A stretch of DNA of 32,976 bases from Haloarcula vallismortis ATCC 29715 (GCF_000337775.1 NZ_AOLQ01000061.1:1-32976); one strand, 5' to 3'; positions 24,332 to 32,654 are shown, counted from the first letter of the stretch. A program made the numbers and translations. The notes: generated from the letters alone by a model not told the origin.

Positions 24332-25063
24332 ATGATGGTGAAAGAGGATACCTATACACGGGATATCACCAGTGTCCTTGATGAGCTTACAGTTGAGATT
24401 GATGACGGCGAAATGGTTTCCGTTAGCCGCTTAGCGGAGGAGCCGGAAGATCTAATTGAGTTTGAGCAGGTCATCGATGAAATAGATGCAACAGACCAGG
24501 AGATGATCGCACGAGAGTTCTTGGGGTGTTCCGCAGTCTACGACGAGGAAACAAATGAATTAGACTTCGTTGAAGATCCCGACCTACATATCGCAGCTGC
24601 GAATGCCGCCCTCAATTTTTGGCGAGGATTCCGACCGCTACTGAATGATTTGAAGCACGGGTTTCGCGTTCTACCAGTCACAATCGCGGATATCGAGTGG
24701 CTTTGGCAAGAGGGGCTTTTCGGACAGCTGGATACCGAGGTTGAAGATCTAATAGACGACATGGAAGCTGTACAGCAGGACCAATGGGGCTTCTTTTTCC
24801 TTAGACTCCAAACGGAGTCGCTGGGGAACCGACATTACGACGCTGAGTTGAATCTCTACCATGTGAATAGTGAGGTGTGCAAGCAGATGTCGAAGGTGAT
24901 TTTGAATCTCATCTACAACCTGATTATGGGACGAGAAGGCGGACAAACTATAGCAGAACCGATGTCAGAGGCAATAGAGCAGTCCAGTTCTACAGATGTC
25001 TACTCAATCCAGACCTTAGAGCATCTGATTACGATGAGTCTCCAGGTAGAGAAGCCTACGTGA
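24332..25063 (+). CDS. Acidic protein of unknown function, second gene of a pair
   Basis: The 243-residue acidic product has no family I recognise. It appears to be largely helical, with a conserved-looking middle (DLHIAAANAALNFWRGFRP) and a C-terminal helix containing YNLIMGREGGQ. It has no membrane segment, Walker or nuclease motif. It starts at the base after the stop of the 24131 gene (ATGATG; the second ATG is an alternative) and has a T-tract after its stop. The pair seems to be a small independent cassette. Confidence 0.6.
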   Translation: MMVKEDTYTRDITSVLDELTVEIDDGEMVSVSRLAEEPEDLIEFEQVIDEIDATDQEMIAREFLGCSAVYDEETNELDFVEDPDLHIAAANAALNFWRGFRPLLNDLKHGFRVLPVTIADIEWLWQEGLFGQLDTEVEDLIDDMEAVQQDQWGFFFLRLQTESLGNRHYDAELNLYHVNSEVCKQMSKVILNLIYNLIMGREGGQTIAEPMSEAIEQSSSTDVYSIQTLEHLITMSLQVEKPT

Positions 25064-25067
25064 GTTC

Positions 25068-25073
25068 TTTTTT
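25068..25073 (+). terminator. T-tract after the 24131/24332 pair
   Basis: Six T residues begin 5 nt after the stop codon, and another TTTT follows near 25090 within a direct repeat of ttttggagt (25070-25078 and 25090-25098). T-tracts alone end archaeal transcripts. The CoiA-like gene converges here. Confidence 0.5.
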
Positions 25074-25115
25074 GGAGTCCATTCGGCTGTTTTGGAGTTC
25101 TCGATTTTACCGCCT

Positions 25116-26351
25116 CTACGGATCTATCTGAAAGCAGTCCGGGCAATAGTCCCAGTCCACCTGTTCGTGGTGAGAGCGGTTGTTACACTTTCGCGGATTT
25201 CCGTTTAGGTGGTCCAATCCCCAATCCGGGTTTGGAGCTTTTCCGAACAGAATTGTCGCCTCCGTCTCTCCCTGCCCGGTATGGTTCGTGAGAAGGTGAA
25301 CAGGGCAGTGCTGGCATTCCCAGAGCGCGACGTCGACGCGATCATCGTACCTTCGCTTAATGACTTCCTTTCTCGTCCATTCGTGAATGCCGTGTGGTCC
25401 GCGACACGGTGCGACATCGGTACGGTTTGCTAATGCGCCCTCAAACGACCGTTCACGACCGAACGAGTCCCCGTTCTTCCAGTCGTCAAAATCGTCCGCA
25501 ACATCGGGATAGGGGATAACAGCGTCGCGAAGAACTTCGATGTCGACCTCTGGTGCGAGCACCCCCTCGTAGTCGTACACGAATCTGGTGAGTTCGTGAT
25601 CGTACCGCCGGCGTGATCCGCACCACCAGCAGTATTCGTATTCGTACCCGTCCGGATGTGCATATCCTGGGACTGGGCTCCAATTGTGGCTCCCGTATTC
25701 GTCGACGAAATGGCAGCCTCGAGATTTCTCCTCCCAGTCGAGATTCGCTTCAACACGAGTGTCGAACTCCCACGGGTCGTACTCACGGATGCTGAAAGCA
25801 CGCCCGTCGTCGGCTTGGAACACGCCATCGACGATCTGGTAGTCCAGCTGCTCGTCACCAAAGTCCTCAGACTCCAACCACGCGACTGAGTACCCCGCTG
25901 AAAGGTAATCGTGGGTGGTCCCTTCGATGTCCTTGCTGTGGTGCTTGTGTTGAACCTCGATGATGAGGCCGCCTCCGAAGAAGGGGTTTTCCTCATTAAA
26001 CTCGACGAGGGCGTCAGCCCGTCGGGTCTCGGGAGTTGTCGGCGTCCCTGTTGCGTCGATTGTGATTTCAGCCCCGACACGTGCTGCATTCGGATATTGG
26101 TCTGCCAGCGTAGCGACCGCCAGTGCGGTACAGCGAGCGTGGGTATCTGATTCCCCCTGGCTCGCCTTTGAACAGGACTCAGCTGCGTCGTCGGCAGCGT
26201 GAAAGAAGTGGCGGGCACGGTGGTCGCCGTCGCGAGGATAAAGGATACCTCGGCACTCAGGACATTCGACGGGCTGCTGGTCATCGACCTGTGTGGGGGT
26301 GACAATCTTCCCGTCGTTGAGTGCTCTGAACGGCACGGTCAACTGAACCAA
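25116..26351 (-). CDS. CoiA-like nuclease with zinc knuckles
   Basis: The product is up to 411 residues. An N-terminal zinc knuckle (CPECRGILYPRDGDHRARHFFH, near 30-51, read as the pair CPEC and HFFH) precedes a CoiA-type nuclease part: D113 in RRADALVEF and E132-x-Q134 in LIIEVQHKHHSK, then a GYSVAWLE strand. CoiA-type PD-(D/E)xK proteins are linked to DNA uptake and processing. The second half is a cysteine-rich region with further putative zinc knuckles (CWWC, CQHCPVH, CPDCF), absent from plain CoiA. Start uncertain: TTG 26351 is the longest, and GTG 26336 is also plausible. The gene stands alone and converges with the 24332 gene. Confidence 0.65.
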   Translation of the reverse strand: MVQLTVPFRALNDGKIVTPTQVDDQQPVECPECRGILYPRDGDHRARHFFHAADDAAESCSKASQGESDTHARCTALAVATLADQYPNAARVGAEITIDATGTPTTPETRRADALVEFNEENPFFGGGLIIEVQHKHHSKDIEGTTHDYLSAGYSVAWLESEDFGDEQLDYQIVDGVFQADDGRAFSIREYDPWEFDTRVEANLDWEEKSRGCHFVDEYGSHNWSPVPGYAHPDGYEYEYCWWCGSRRRYDHELTRFVYDYEGVLAPEVDIEVLRDAVIPYPDVADDFDDWKNGDSFGRERSFEGALANRTDVAPCRGPHGIHEWTRKEVIKRRYDDRVDVALWECQHCPVHLLTNHTGQGETEATILFGKAPNPDWGLDHLNGNPRKCNNRSHHEQVDWDYCPDCFQIDP

Positions 26352-26434
26352 AATACGTGGATTGCTTGAACGTTCCGCTGTTTCGGATTACAGATCATAG
26401 GAGGATATGCCGAGATGAAATGAGAACGAGAATT

Positions 26435-27271
26435 CTATTTTTCAGAGAACGGATGGTGTTCTCCGTGGCATTCTGCACAAAGTGTCTCTAAGTTCTCTAC
26501 AACATCGGCATCGGTCGGGTCTTCAAATTCTGCAATATCAGTCAAATGATGCACGTTCAATCCAACACCAAATTTCTCTTGATGCTCTTCTTCAGAAATT
26601 CCACACGATTGGCACTCATAATCATCTCGTTTTAGTGCCTGTGTACGGAGTTCTTTCCACTCTGCGCTTGCGTAGTGTTTCTGCCGAGAGTCACGACTTG
26701 CCGTAATGGACGGGTCAGGACCGTCAATATTCGCTCTATTCAGCGCTTCCGACCAGCTCCCAAATCGGTACTGGTAGGTTTGACTACTGTACTCGCCGGC
26801 GTGATCCATCATTCGAACCGACGCTCTGCCTGTCAACTCAAAAACTCGCCAGAGCTCACTAATGAGATCCCACTCGCTGTATCGTTTTGATCCATCCGCA
26901 TCGTGATCGTACCTTCCAGGTTCAAGATCAGTCAGCCCAGCGAAGACAGCTGTACCGTACACGGAGCCGAATTCATTAATATAATCTTCGCGACTGTATC
27001 CATCTATCTCATCTAATTCGTGAGGCGTCGGCATTCGTCCAAGAGCGTTATGTTGACGCTGAAATCGATTGAGCATCACCTCACGATCTGTTTCGGGTGA
27101 CTGTTCCCCGTTACTCGAATTCGTTGAATGTTGGTCCCGATCTGCGTCACGAGAGGAGGTCTCAATAACTCTCTTCCTAGCTTCGATTCGCGAGATTTCG
27201 TGGGCGTTCGTCAGATGAGTCACCAGTCCATCTGAACTCGAGAAAGACTTCGAACACTGAGGACAATCCAT
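26435..27271 (-). CDS. HNH endonuclease with N-terminal C2H2 zinc finger
   Basis: The product is 278 residues. An N-terminal C2H2 finger (C3, C6, H19, H24) precedes a charged linker. Two copies of a homing-endonuclease-associated repeat follow, ending FGSVYGTAVFAGL near 101 and FGSWSEALNRANI near 170. The C-terminal HNH domain has zinc ligands C220/C223 and C265/C268, with the catalytic VHHLTDI near 240 and N260. This is a DNA-binding plus cutting architecture seen in haloarchaeal HNH proteins. It may be a stand-alone homing or restriction-type nuclease. ATG 27271 is supported by an AT-rich element (AATATTTC) about 30-40 nt upstream. Confidence 0.75.
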   Translation of the reverse strand: MDCPQCSKSFSSSDGLVTHLTNAHEISRIEARKRVIETSSRDADRDQHSTNSSNGEQSPETDREVMLNRFQRQHNALGRMPTPHELDEIDGYSREDYINEFGSVYGTAVFAGLTDLEPGRYDHDADGSKRYSEWDLISELWRVFELTGRASVRMMDHAGEYSSQTYQYRFGSWSEALNRANIDGPDPSITASRDSRQKHYASAEWKELRTQALKRDDYECQSCGISEEEHQEKFGVGLNVHHLTDIAEFEDPTDADVVENLETLCAECHGEHHPFSEK

Positions 27272-27341
27272 CTGTTCTTGTCAGAACACCCGTCCGAAAA
27301 AGAAATATTGGTTATTGAACTCAACCTTTGCGGGTAATCGG

Positions 27342-27363
27342 GCTGGATGGAAAACCATCCAGC
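27342..27363. repeat. Perfect 9-bp hairpin between divergent genes
   Basis: gctggatgg (27342-27350) and ccatccagc (27355-27363) pair perfectly around a 4-A loop. It lies in the 166-nt gap between the divergent HNH and AlbA_2 genes, so it does not fit as a terminator of either. It might be an operator or a remnant of an insertion. Confidence 0.6.
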
Positions 27364-27437
27364 ATAGAGTTTCCTTTAGATTCAGATCTTAGCGTTCACC
27401 GAGACTTATGGTACAACACGACCGTTTTTGAGGTATC

Positions 27438-28670
27438 ATGCCTGCCATCGAGAAACCGCTTTCCGAAATAACAAAATCTGATCTCCAGAAACTTGTTGAT
27501 CTCGGTATTCAGGAAGGAAAAGAAATCGAGTATAAAGAGTACCTCGATCTATCTACTGACGCGAACAATCACAAAGCAACTTTTGTAGGAGAGGCAACCT
27601 CCTTCGCTAACGCGCGAGGAGGCGACCTTGTTGTCGGACTGCCGGAGGAAGATGGGAAACCCTCGAAGGTAGCTGGTATCCCGCTTGAGAAAGGCATCGA
27701 CCAAGCACTTGAACAGTGGAACAGTGTGCTCCGCCGGCAGACGGATCCAACGCTGCCAACAGCAGCGTTCAATATAGATGCTATTCCTGTCGAAGAGGAC
27801 CGAGCAGTCGTAGTTGTCCGAGTCGAGCAGAGCTGGCGTGCTCCTCATCGCGTTGCCCTCAACGATCGTTTCTATGGGCGAAGTCCAAGTGGAAAGGTAC
27901 GACTGGACACTGGGGAACTCCGACGGCGATTCCGTCAATCAGAGCAGCGAGTCGAACAAGCCCAGAAGTTCCGATCTGATCGAATAGCTAAAATCCAGGC
28001 ACGGAACACTCCTGTTCCATTACAAGAAGGCCCCGTCTTGACACTTCACGTCGTACCGTTCACCGCGTTCACGCCGGGTGAAGAAATCAACGTCGAGCAA
28101 GCATCAGTTCTTAACAAAGGTGCACCACGACTGCTGGGCCCACGTCCGGAAGGAGAGATTGAACGTCATACTCTCGAGGGTCTTGTGACATGTGTTCTCG
28201 ATCCTGCGGACGAACAACCCGCATATACACTCACTTTTCGCTCTGGGGCAATTGAGGCGGTTGCCACAGAGCTATTCCAGTCGCCTACTGGATCCCACGA
28301 ACGACCGTCAATTGATGGGAGCGGGCTACGAGCTTCTCTTGAGGCAACTCTACCAAGATTCTGTAGGTTTCTCCTCCGACAAGATGTTCGGCCACCGTTC
28401 GCGGTATTTCTTACTGTAATCGGTGCTAATGGCTATACTGTACAACGTCGCTCGGGGAAGAGAGAAAGCCGCCACGCTCTCGACCGCGATGTCGCTCAGT
28501 TACCCGAGCAAGTGATTGAGGGAATCGACGAGCCCGACCCAGACCCTCGAACATTCAGTAGTGAACCAGGTGTTCGCCCTTCCGTGGAAGAGCCATATTC
28601 CAACGTGATCGACGCGCTGATGGATTTTATCTGGCAAGCTGTTGGTCAAAATGGGGAGCCCGGTAGGTAA
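27438..28670 (+). CDS. AlbA_2/Schlafen-type ATP-binding-like protein
   Basis: The product is 410 residues. Residues about 27-150 form an AlbA_2 domain: EGKEIEYKEYL near the N-terminus, then EATSFANARGGDLVVGLPEEDG, the usual signature (read in parts). This family binds nucleic acid or nucleotides and occurs in many putative regulators and defence proteins, including relatives of Schlafen. The C-terminal 230 residues (about 180-410) have no motif I recognise. The gene is on its own between the HNH gene and the MCM N-domain-like gene. A defence role is plausible from context but not shown. Confidence 0.65.
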   Translation: MPAIEKPLSEITKSDLQKLVDLGIQEGKEIEYKEYLDLSTDANNHKATFVGEATSFANARGGDLVVGLPEEDGKPSKVAGIPLEKGIDQALEQWNSVLRRQTDPTLPTAAFNIDAIPVEEDRAVVVVRVEQSWRAPHRVALNDRFYGRSPSGKVRLDTGELRRRFRQSEQRVEQAQKFRSDRIAKIQARNTPVPLQEGPVLTLHVVPFTAFTPGEEINVEQASVLNKGAPRLLGPRPEGEIERHTLEGLVTCVLDPADEQPAYTLTFRSGAIEAVATELFQSPTGSHERPSIDGSGLRASLEATLPRFCRFLLRQDVRPPFAVFLTVIGANGYTVQRRSGKRESRHALDRDVAQLPEQVIEGIDEPDPDPRTFSSEPGVRPSVEEPYSNVIDALMDFIWQAVGQNGEPGR

Positions 28671-28735
28671 CAGTCTAAGAGAAGAGGGAAGCTGAGAATA
28701 GTCGAAGCCGACCTCTCAGAGATGGCATCTCAACG

Positions 28736-29488
28736 CTATGTCGGTTCGACGTGGAGCACCTCATAAATAGGCGTTACAGAACCATCATTAGATGTGATCA
28801 GCCGAGGAATTCCAATCATCGAAAGGTCGGAATCGGCTTCGACATTCTCGAATTTGTGATCCATCTCGGCGTATCGGCCAGTAGCGACACACCTGAGTTC
28901 TTCCTCGTGATACGATACCGAAAATTCGACGACTCGTCTGGCTTTAGTACGCGTCTCGTCGATAAAGACGTTATTCAAGCAGTCGTCGTGACCACAGACT
29001 TCGAGGGTTCGGGCATCGTATATCGGTTGCCGAATACGTGTGTGATGGCCATCAGGACAAGCGAAACTCGTAGCTATCGCTCGGAGTTCAGCCGTGGGTT
29101 CTCCTTCAATCTGAACCGATGAAATCTCGGTGACCGTATTAGCATCAGAGACCATCCCTTCAAACGAGAAAAGATGCGAATTACGTCGATCGATATTGAC
29201 GATATGAAGCGGGAGTAAATCGTACTCGGTGTCTGCTACATTATCTATCTCTTCCTCCGATACGAACTCGGTGAAACCCTGACGAGCAGCGTCGAATGCA
29301 ACATCAGGGTGGCTACTGAGATGGTCTAACCCAATTTCGATCTCATTGTTAGCGAGGTGACGGGTATCTACGGTCAACCAGCGGTCTATTGGTGATTGAG
29401 CAGCCTTCCGAAGGTCTCTGTAGTCCCGACCCTCATACCGTTTCTTCCAATATTGCTTCCAGTGCTCGGCGTAGTCGGGGATGCTCAT
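28736..29488 (-). CDS. MCM N-terminal-domain-only protein
   Basis: The 250-residue product resembles the N-terminal half of archaeal MCM helicase. There is a helical A-domain (WKQYWKKRY, WLTVDTRHLANNEIEIGLDHL read in parts). An OB-fold opening, HLFSFEGMVSDANTV near 105-119, aligns with the MCM signature strand for DNA binding. A zinc-like knuckle follows: C144 and H148/H149 with C165 and C170 in CGHDDC. No AAA+ ATPase half follows; the protein ends at 250 residues, so it cannot unwind DNA by itself. It could bind DNA or MCM and modulate replication. Not all usual zinc ligands are cysteines. It is transcribed toward the AlbA_2 gene and converges on it. Confidence 0.6.
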   Translation of the reverse strand: MSIPDYAEHWKQYWKKRYEGRDYRDLRKAAQSPIDRWLTVDTRHLANNEIEIGLDHLSSHPDVAFDAARQGFTEFVSEEEIDNVADTEYDLLPLHIVNIDRRNSHLFSFEGMVSDANTVTEISSVQIEGEPTAELRAIATSFACPDGHHTRIRQPIYDARTLEVCGHDDCLNNVFIDETRTKARRVVEFSVSYHEEELRCVATGRYAEMDHKFENVEADSDLSMIGIPRLITSNDGSVTPIYEVLHVEPT

Positions 29489-29592
29489 TTGTTAGAATCT
29501 CTCAGACAGTTCTGTGGGATCAGCAAAATAACTAGTCCAACTGAGTGATAAAGGACATCCAGACTTCGCATCAACGGCGTACTACGGCCGGG

Positions 29593-29751
29593 TCAGTCGT
29601 CGGTTTTCTCTAATTTCGTGTCGATCCCGGTGTTCTCGTCTGGACTGTCGCTTTTCTGTGCGACTGCAGCCATCGGATCATCAACATCATCCGGAAGAAT
29701 TTCGTCGACGATTTCGTCGGCATTCAAAGAAGGCTCATCATCGGTTGGCAT
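29593..29751 (-). CDS. Small acidic protein overlapping the end of the 3-TM gene
   Basis: A 52-residue frame reads MPTDDEPSLNADEIVDEILP and onward to KLEKTDD. It is strongly acidic, as real haloarchaeal proteins are, and has the intact ATG 29751 and stop at 29593. It overlaps the last 28 nt of the upstream 3-TM gene, so it could be translated by coupling. No family is recognised and it contains no membrane segment. Confidence 0.45.
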   Translation of the reverse strand: MPTDDEPSLNADEIVDEILPDDVDDPMAAVAQKSDSPDENTGIDTKLEKTDD

Positions 29752-30314
29752 ATACTGTAATTGCAGATATCCAGGGACAAAACAATTCCGGCGAGAAGAG
29801 CGAGAATGCCGAGAATGAAGCTATAGATCGCCCATTGAATGAATTTCGCTCGCTCGGTGATGACTTGGTCAGCCTCCTCGATCCATTCGGCGTATCCACG
29901 ATATGTGACCTGAAGGAGATACTGGGTCTCGGAGAAATTCTTCTCGATAGTATCCTCTGCAAGGGACTTTTGTGGGCCTGTTTTGACGGGCTTATTCCGA
30001 AATGCAATACCGGCGAGGAGTATCGAACAAACGAAAGCAGATACCGATATCAGTGACCCAAAATTCAGGTACTCAGAAAGTGTGATCTGTGATGCAACAG
30101 AAGCGAGTATCGTGAGAACAAGCCCATTCAGCTGAATGATGCGGGTGGCCTTAGTCGATAGTTCGCCAACGTTTGTAAGCGATTCCTGGTGTGTACGCTG
30201 AAGATCATCTCGAAGTAATTTGAGTGTTTTTGGATTCAAATCAGGGGTATCTGAGCCAATCTCTGAATCAGAATCTGCAGCTGTGTTTCTCGAATCCGTT
30301 TTCTCAGTCGTCAT
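29724..30314 (-). CDS. Three-TM protein resembling Pycsar-type membrane effectors
   Basis: The product is 196 residues from ATG 30314. The N-terminus is acidic. A segment ELSTKATRIIQLNGLVLTIL (51-70) leads into a first membrane helix, a second lies near 85-104, then a helical soluble part (SETQYLLQVTYRGYAEWIEEA) and a third membrane helix near 157-180. This layout, with KA-x-x-x-x-x-x-NG before TM1, is like the PycTM (DUF5706-type) effectors of Pycsar, which depolarise the membrane. No pyrimidine cyclase gene is near, so the role is uncertain. A longer GTG start at 30371 overlaps the integrase stop by 4 nt and would couple the two genes. Confidence 0.5.
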   Translation of the reverse strand: MTTEKTDSRNTAADSDSEIGSDTPDLNPKTLKLLRDDLQRTHQESLTNVGELSTKATRIIQLNGLVLTILASVASQITLSEYLNFGSLISVSAFVCSILLAGIAFRNKPVKTGPQKSLAEDTIEKNFSETQYLLQVTYRGYAEWIEEADQVITERAKFIQWAIYSFILGILALLAGIVLSLDICNYSICQPMMSLL

Positions 30315-30367
30315 AGGGAAAAATTTGAACGGAAGGTTATCAATATCGGCGGATGTGAAGAGCTCCC

Positions 30368-31633
30368 TCACTCGTCAGTAGATAGCTCAGCTTGCGAATC
30401 AATCTCGTTGAGTGCCTCTGTAGCGACATCACCTAATTCACCCGCCTCGATATGCGAATACCGCTCACGAACCATCTCTTCGGAGTTGTCGAGATACCGA
30501 GCTGCGACCGTGTACCCGAAGGCTCTGACGAGGACCTCTCCCATCCCGCGACGGCCACCGTGTGGAGCAAGATAATCGTGCTTCGGATGGTCGATGTCCA
30601 CCTCCGCCTCCTGGGAGAGGCGCTGAAGGATCGACCGCGCGCCGTCTGTCGTAATCGACGGCGGTTGGATATCTTCATCCAGCGCCAACAAGAGGTCTCG
30701 AGTGTACTCCTCACGGCGCTCAGCAATTGCTTCCGGTCGCTCCCCTCGTTCGGCGAGCTCCTCCTGCACGAGCTCTGCGAGCGTCCGTTGGTCGAACGTC
30801 GGAAACACGGGCCACCGCTCCGTCGGTGGTTCCATCAGCTTCCGGTAGCTCCGCAGTGGCGAGATCACCGGATCAGGGAGACTGGCGGCATCCCACTGCT
30901 GTTTCTTCCGGTAGACGTCCATACTCCCGTCCTCGAGGGAGAGATCCTCCCAGCGGACACCGCGCCGACGCGGATCGTTTGGGTCTCGTAGGAGTTCCCC
31001 AACGCGGACAGCTGTATAGGCGAGGACGAACACCAAAGCTCGGTCACGAGCCGCCTTTAGTGCCGCGTAGCGCGCTCGCTGTTTGTCGAGGGGGTCAGTA
31101 TCCTCCGGGAGTGTCGTGTACGCCTCGACGGCGTCGCGGGCCCGTTCGTCGACGTGGCGGGTGAGCGTGTGACGCTGTTCAGACGTCCACGCCTGCTGGT
31201 CGCCAGGCTTGCGACCGTCGTCCTCCGGCAGCGGCGCCATCGCACTCGCCCGCTGCGCATAGTGTGCCTCGAGGTAGCCCTCGTTGACGCACCAACCACA
31301 CCACGCAGAGATATAGCGGTAGTAGGTTTGGACAGTATTCTGCTTGAGCCTCCGGTCGCCGGCGAGATGTCGAGCGTACTCACGGAAGACACGTTCATCG
31401 AGGTCCTCGAAGGTGGGCTCTCTGTCGACGTCGTCGGGGACGATCCCGGTCCAGTCGTCGCGACCGCGGTCGCCAGCGGCCCACTCGGCGAATCGCTCAA
31501 GCTCGCGGGCTGCATTTCGTCGGTAGTTCCCGCCGTCACCACCGCGGCCTTTCCCCTTGTCCTGGAGGTACCGCTCGAACGAACTTGCGAGCGACCGCCC
31601 GGTACGTTCTCCAGACGTCTTCTCGGAGGTCAT
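30368..31633 (-). CDS. Tyrosine recombinase / integrase
   Basis: The product is 421 residues. An N-terminal SAM-like core-binding domain runs to about residue 115. The catalytic domain has R210 in AYTAVRVGELL, a lysine near 243-244 (YRKKQQW), H358 and R361 in APHGGRRG and the nucleophile Y392 in RERYSHIE. The order and spacing fit a site-specific recombinase that inserts or excises the element at an attachment site. No obvious att duplication or tRNA lies within the window, so the other end must be outside. The start overlaps the stop of the TumE-like gene by 4 nt (ATGA), so they are co-translated. Confidence 0.85.
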   Translation of the reverse strand: MTSEKTSGERTGRSLASSFERYLQDKGKGRGGDGGNYRRNAARELERFAEWAAGDRGRDDWTGIVPDDVDREPTFEDLDERVFREYARHLAGDRRLKQNTVQTYYRYISAWCGWCVNEGYLEAHYAQRASAMAPLPEDDGRKPGDQQAWTSEQRHTLTRHVDERARDAVEAYTTLPEDTDPLDKQRARYAALKAARDRALVFVLAYTAVRVGELLRDPNDPRRRGVRWEDLSLEDGSMDVYRKKQQWDAASLPDPVISPLRSYRKLMEPPTERWPVFPTFDQRTLAELVQEELAERGERPEAIAERREEYTRDLLLALDEDIQPPSITTDGARSILQRLSQEAEVDIDHPKHDYLAPHGGRRGMGEVLVRAFGYTVAARYLDNSEEMVRERYSHIEAGELGDVATEALNEIDSQAELSTDE

Positions 31634-32088
31634 AGGTCTTTGTTCCCGAATTGATAGTTGGAGCGAATTTCCTCGAGGAGATCTTCGACGATTTCCCAGA
31701 GAATTAGGGACGGTGTCTCGTGTTCGAACGTGATTCCCCAGCGGTCCTCTTCATCGTCGACTGAGTACTGGAAATGGGTCCGTCCGAGGTCGGGATGATC
31801 CTCGTCCTGGTGCCAGCCGGCGTGAAAGCCCGTGTTCGGGTCAGTGTAATTGATACGAAACCAATCGTGGGGGTCCTGCCGGTACCATTTGATGGTCAGT
31901 TCCGGTGAGTCAGAACCGGTCGGCGGGTCAAGACGAGCCGGATCGAAAATTGCTCGCAGCTGCTTGGCCTCGATATCGTCAGGAACGTACTCAACGGCTG
32001 TGATCTGTGGGACGCGGTCGAGGACGTCCCGCTTCAGCTGGGCGTAGAGATTCGCGTTCGGGTCACCACCGGGATGCGGGACCGACAT
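31630..32088 (-). CDS. TumE-like protein, putative toxin
   Basis: The 152-residue product follows an HTH gene and resembles TumE/DUF6516-type toxins: a strand pair near LTIKWYRQDPHDWFRINY, a His-rich piece (HAGWHQDEDHPDLGRTHFQYS) and a C-terminal helix LILWEIVEDLLEEI. The similarity is by overall pattern, not by a decisive motif. Haloarchaeal genomes often pair such a gene with a winged-helix gene upstream, as here. The neighbouring gene would then be the antitoxin or regulator. The start at ATG 32088 lies 3 nt after the stop of the HTH gene. Confidence 0.5.
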   Translation of the reverse strand: MSVPHPGGDPNANLYAQLKRDVLDRVPQITAVEYVPDDIEAKQLRAIFDPARLDPPTGSDSPELTIKWYRQDPHDWFRINYTDPNTGFHAGWHQDEDHPDLGRTHFQYSVDDEEDRWGITFEHETPSLILWEIVEDLLEEIRSNYQFGNKDL

Positions 32089-32091
32089 CCG

Positions 32092-32631
32092 TTAGCTACC
32101 GGCCTCGGCGGGCTCTGTCGTCGGAGCAAGGAAGTCCCACTCGCGGATAGCGAACCCGACAATTTTGATGCGGCGTTGGAGGTGGTCCCACTCACGAGCG
32201 ATCTCACGCCGCCGGTCTTCCTCGTCGGCGTCGAGGGTCTCGTCGGCAAGTGTCCCGCGAAGCTGATTCGGTGACTCGACGCCGAATTCCTCTTCCCAAT
32301 CACGGATTTGTGCTTTCATCTCCGCGAGCCGGTCCGTAAGCTCCTCAACAGTGTGGCCGCTATCCCGCAGGCGCATCGCCTCCTGCATCGCTTGTCGCCG
32401 GTAATCGGGATAGTACGTGGTGTGGGTGCCGCTTTCGTCACGGTGGAGGATGCCGTCGCCGACGAGCCGTTTGAGGACGCGCTTGGTGGGTTCGTGTGAC
32501 CAGTCCGCCTCAGATGCGATCCAGTTTGCCGTCCGCGGCTCCGACAGCTGCCGGGCGACCATTCGGACGCGATCTTCACCCGTGGTTTGACGGTCCATCA
32601 GGCTCTCCGAGTTCGATTCGTCTTCGGTCAT
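32092..32631 (-). CDS. Winged-helix regulator, putative antitoxin
   Basis: The 179-residue product has a winged-helix region near 22-75: RVRMVARQLSEPRTANWIA, then EPTKRVLKRLVGDGILHRDES and the wing TYYPDY. A charged helical coiled-coil part follows (LTDRLAEMKAQIRDWEEEF). It belongs to a haloarchaeal family of TrmB-like HTH proteins often found beside small partner genes. A TATA box 27 nt upstream makes it the first gene of the HTH/TumE-like/integrase operon, which it may repress. Confidence 0.65.
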   Translation of the reverse strand: MTEDESNSESLMDRQTTGEDRVRMVARQLSEPRTANWIASEADWSHEPTKRVLKRLVGDGILHRDESGTHTTYYPDYRRQAMQEAMRLRDSGHTVEELTDRLAEMKAQIRDWEEEFGVESPNQLRGTLADETLDADEEDRRREIAREWDHLQRRIKIVGFAIREWDFLAPTTEPAEAGS

Positions 32632-32654
32632 ACGCTACAGTTCGCACCCTATCT

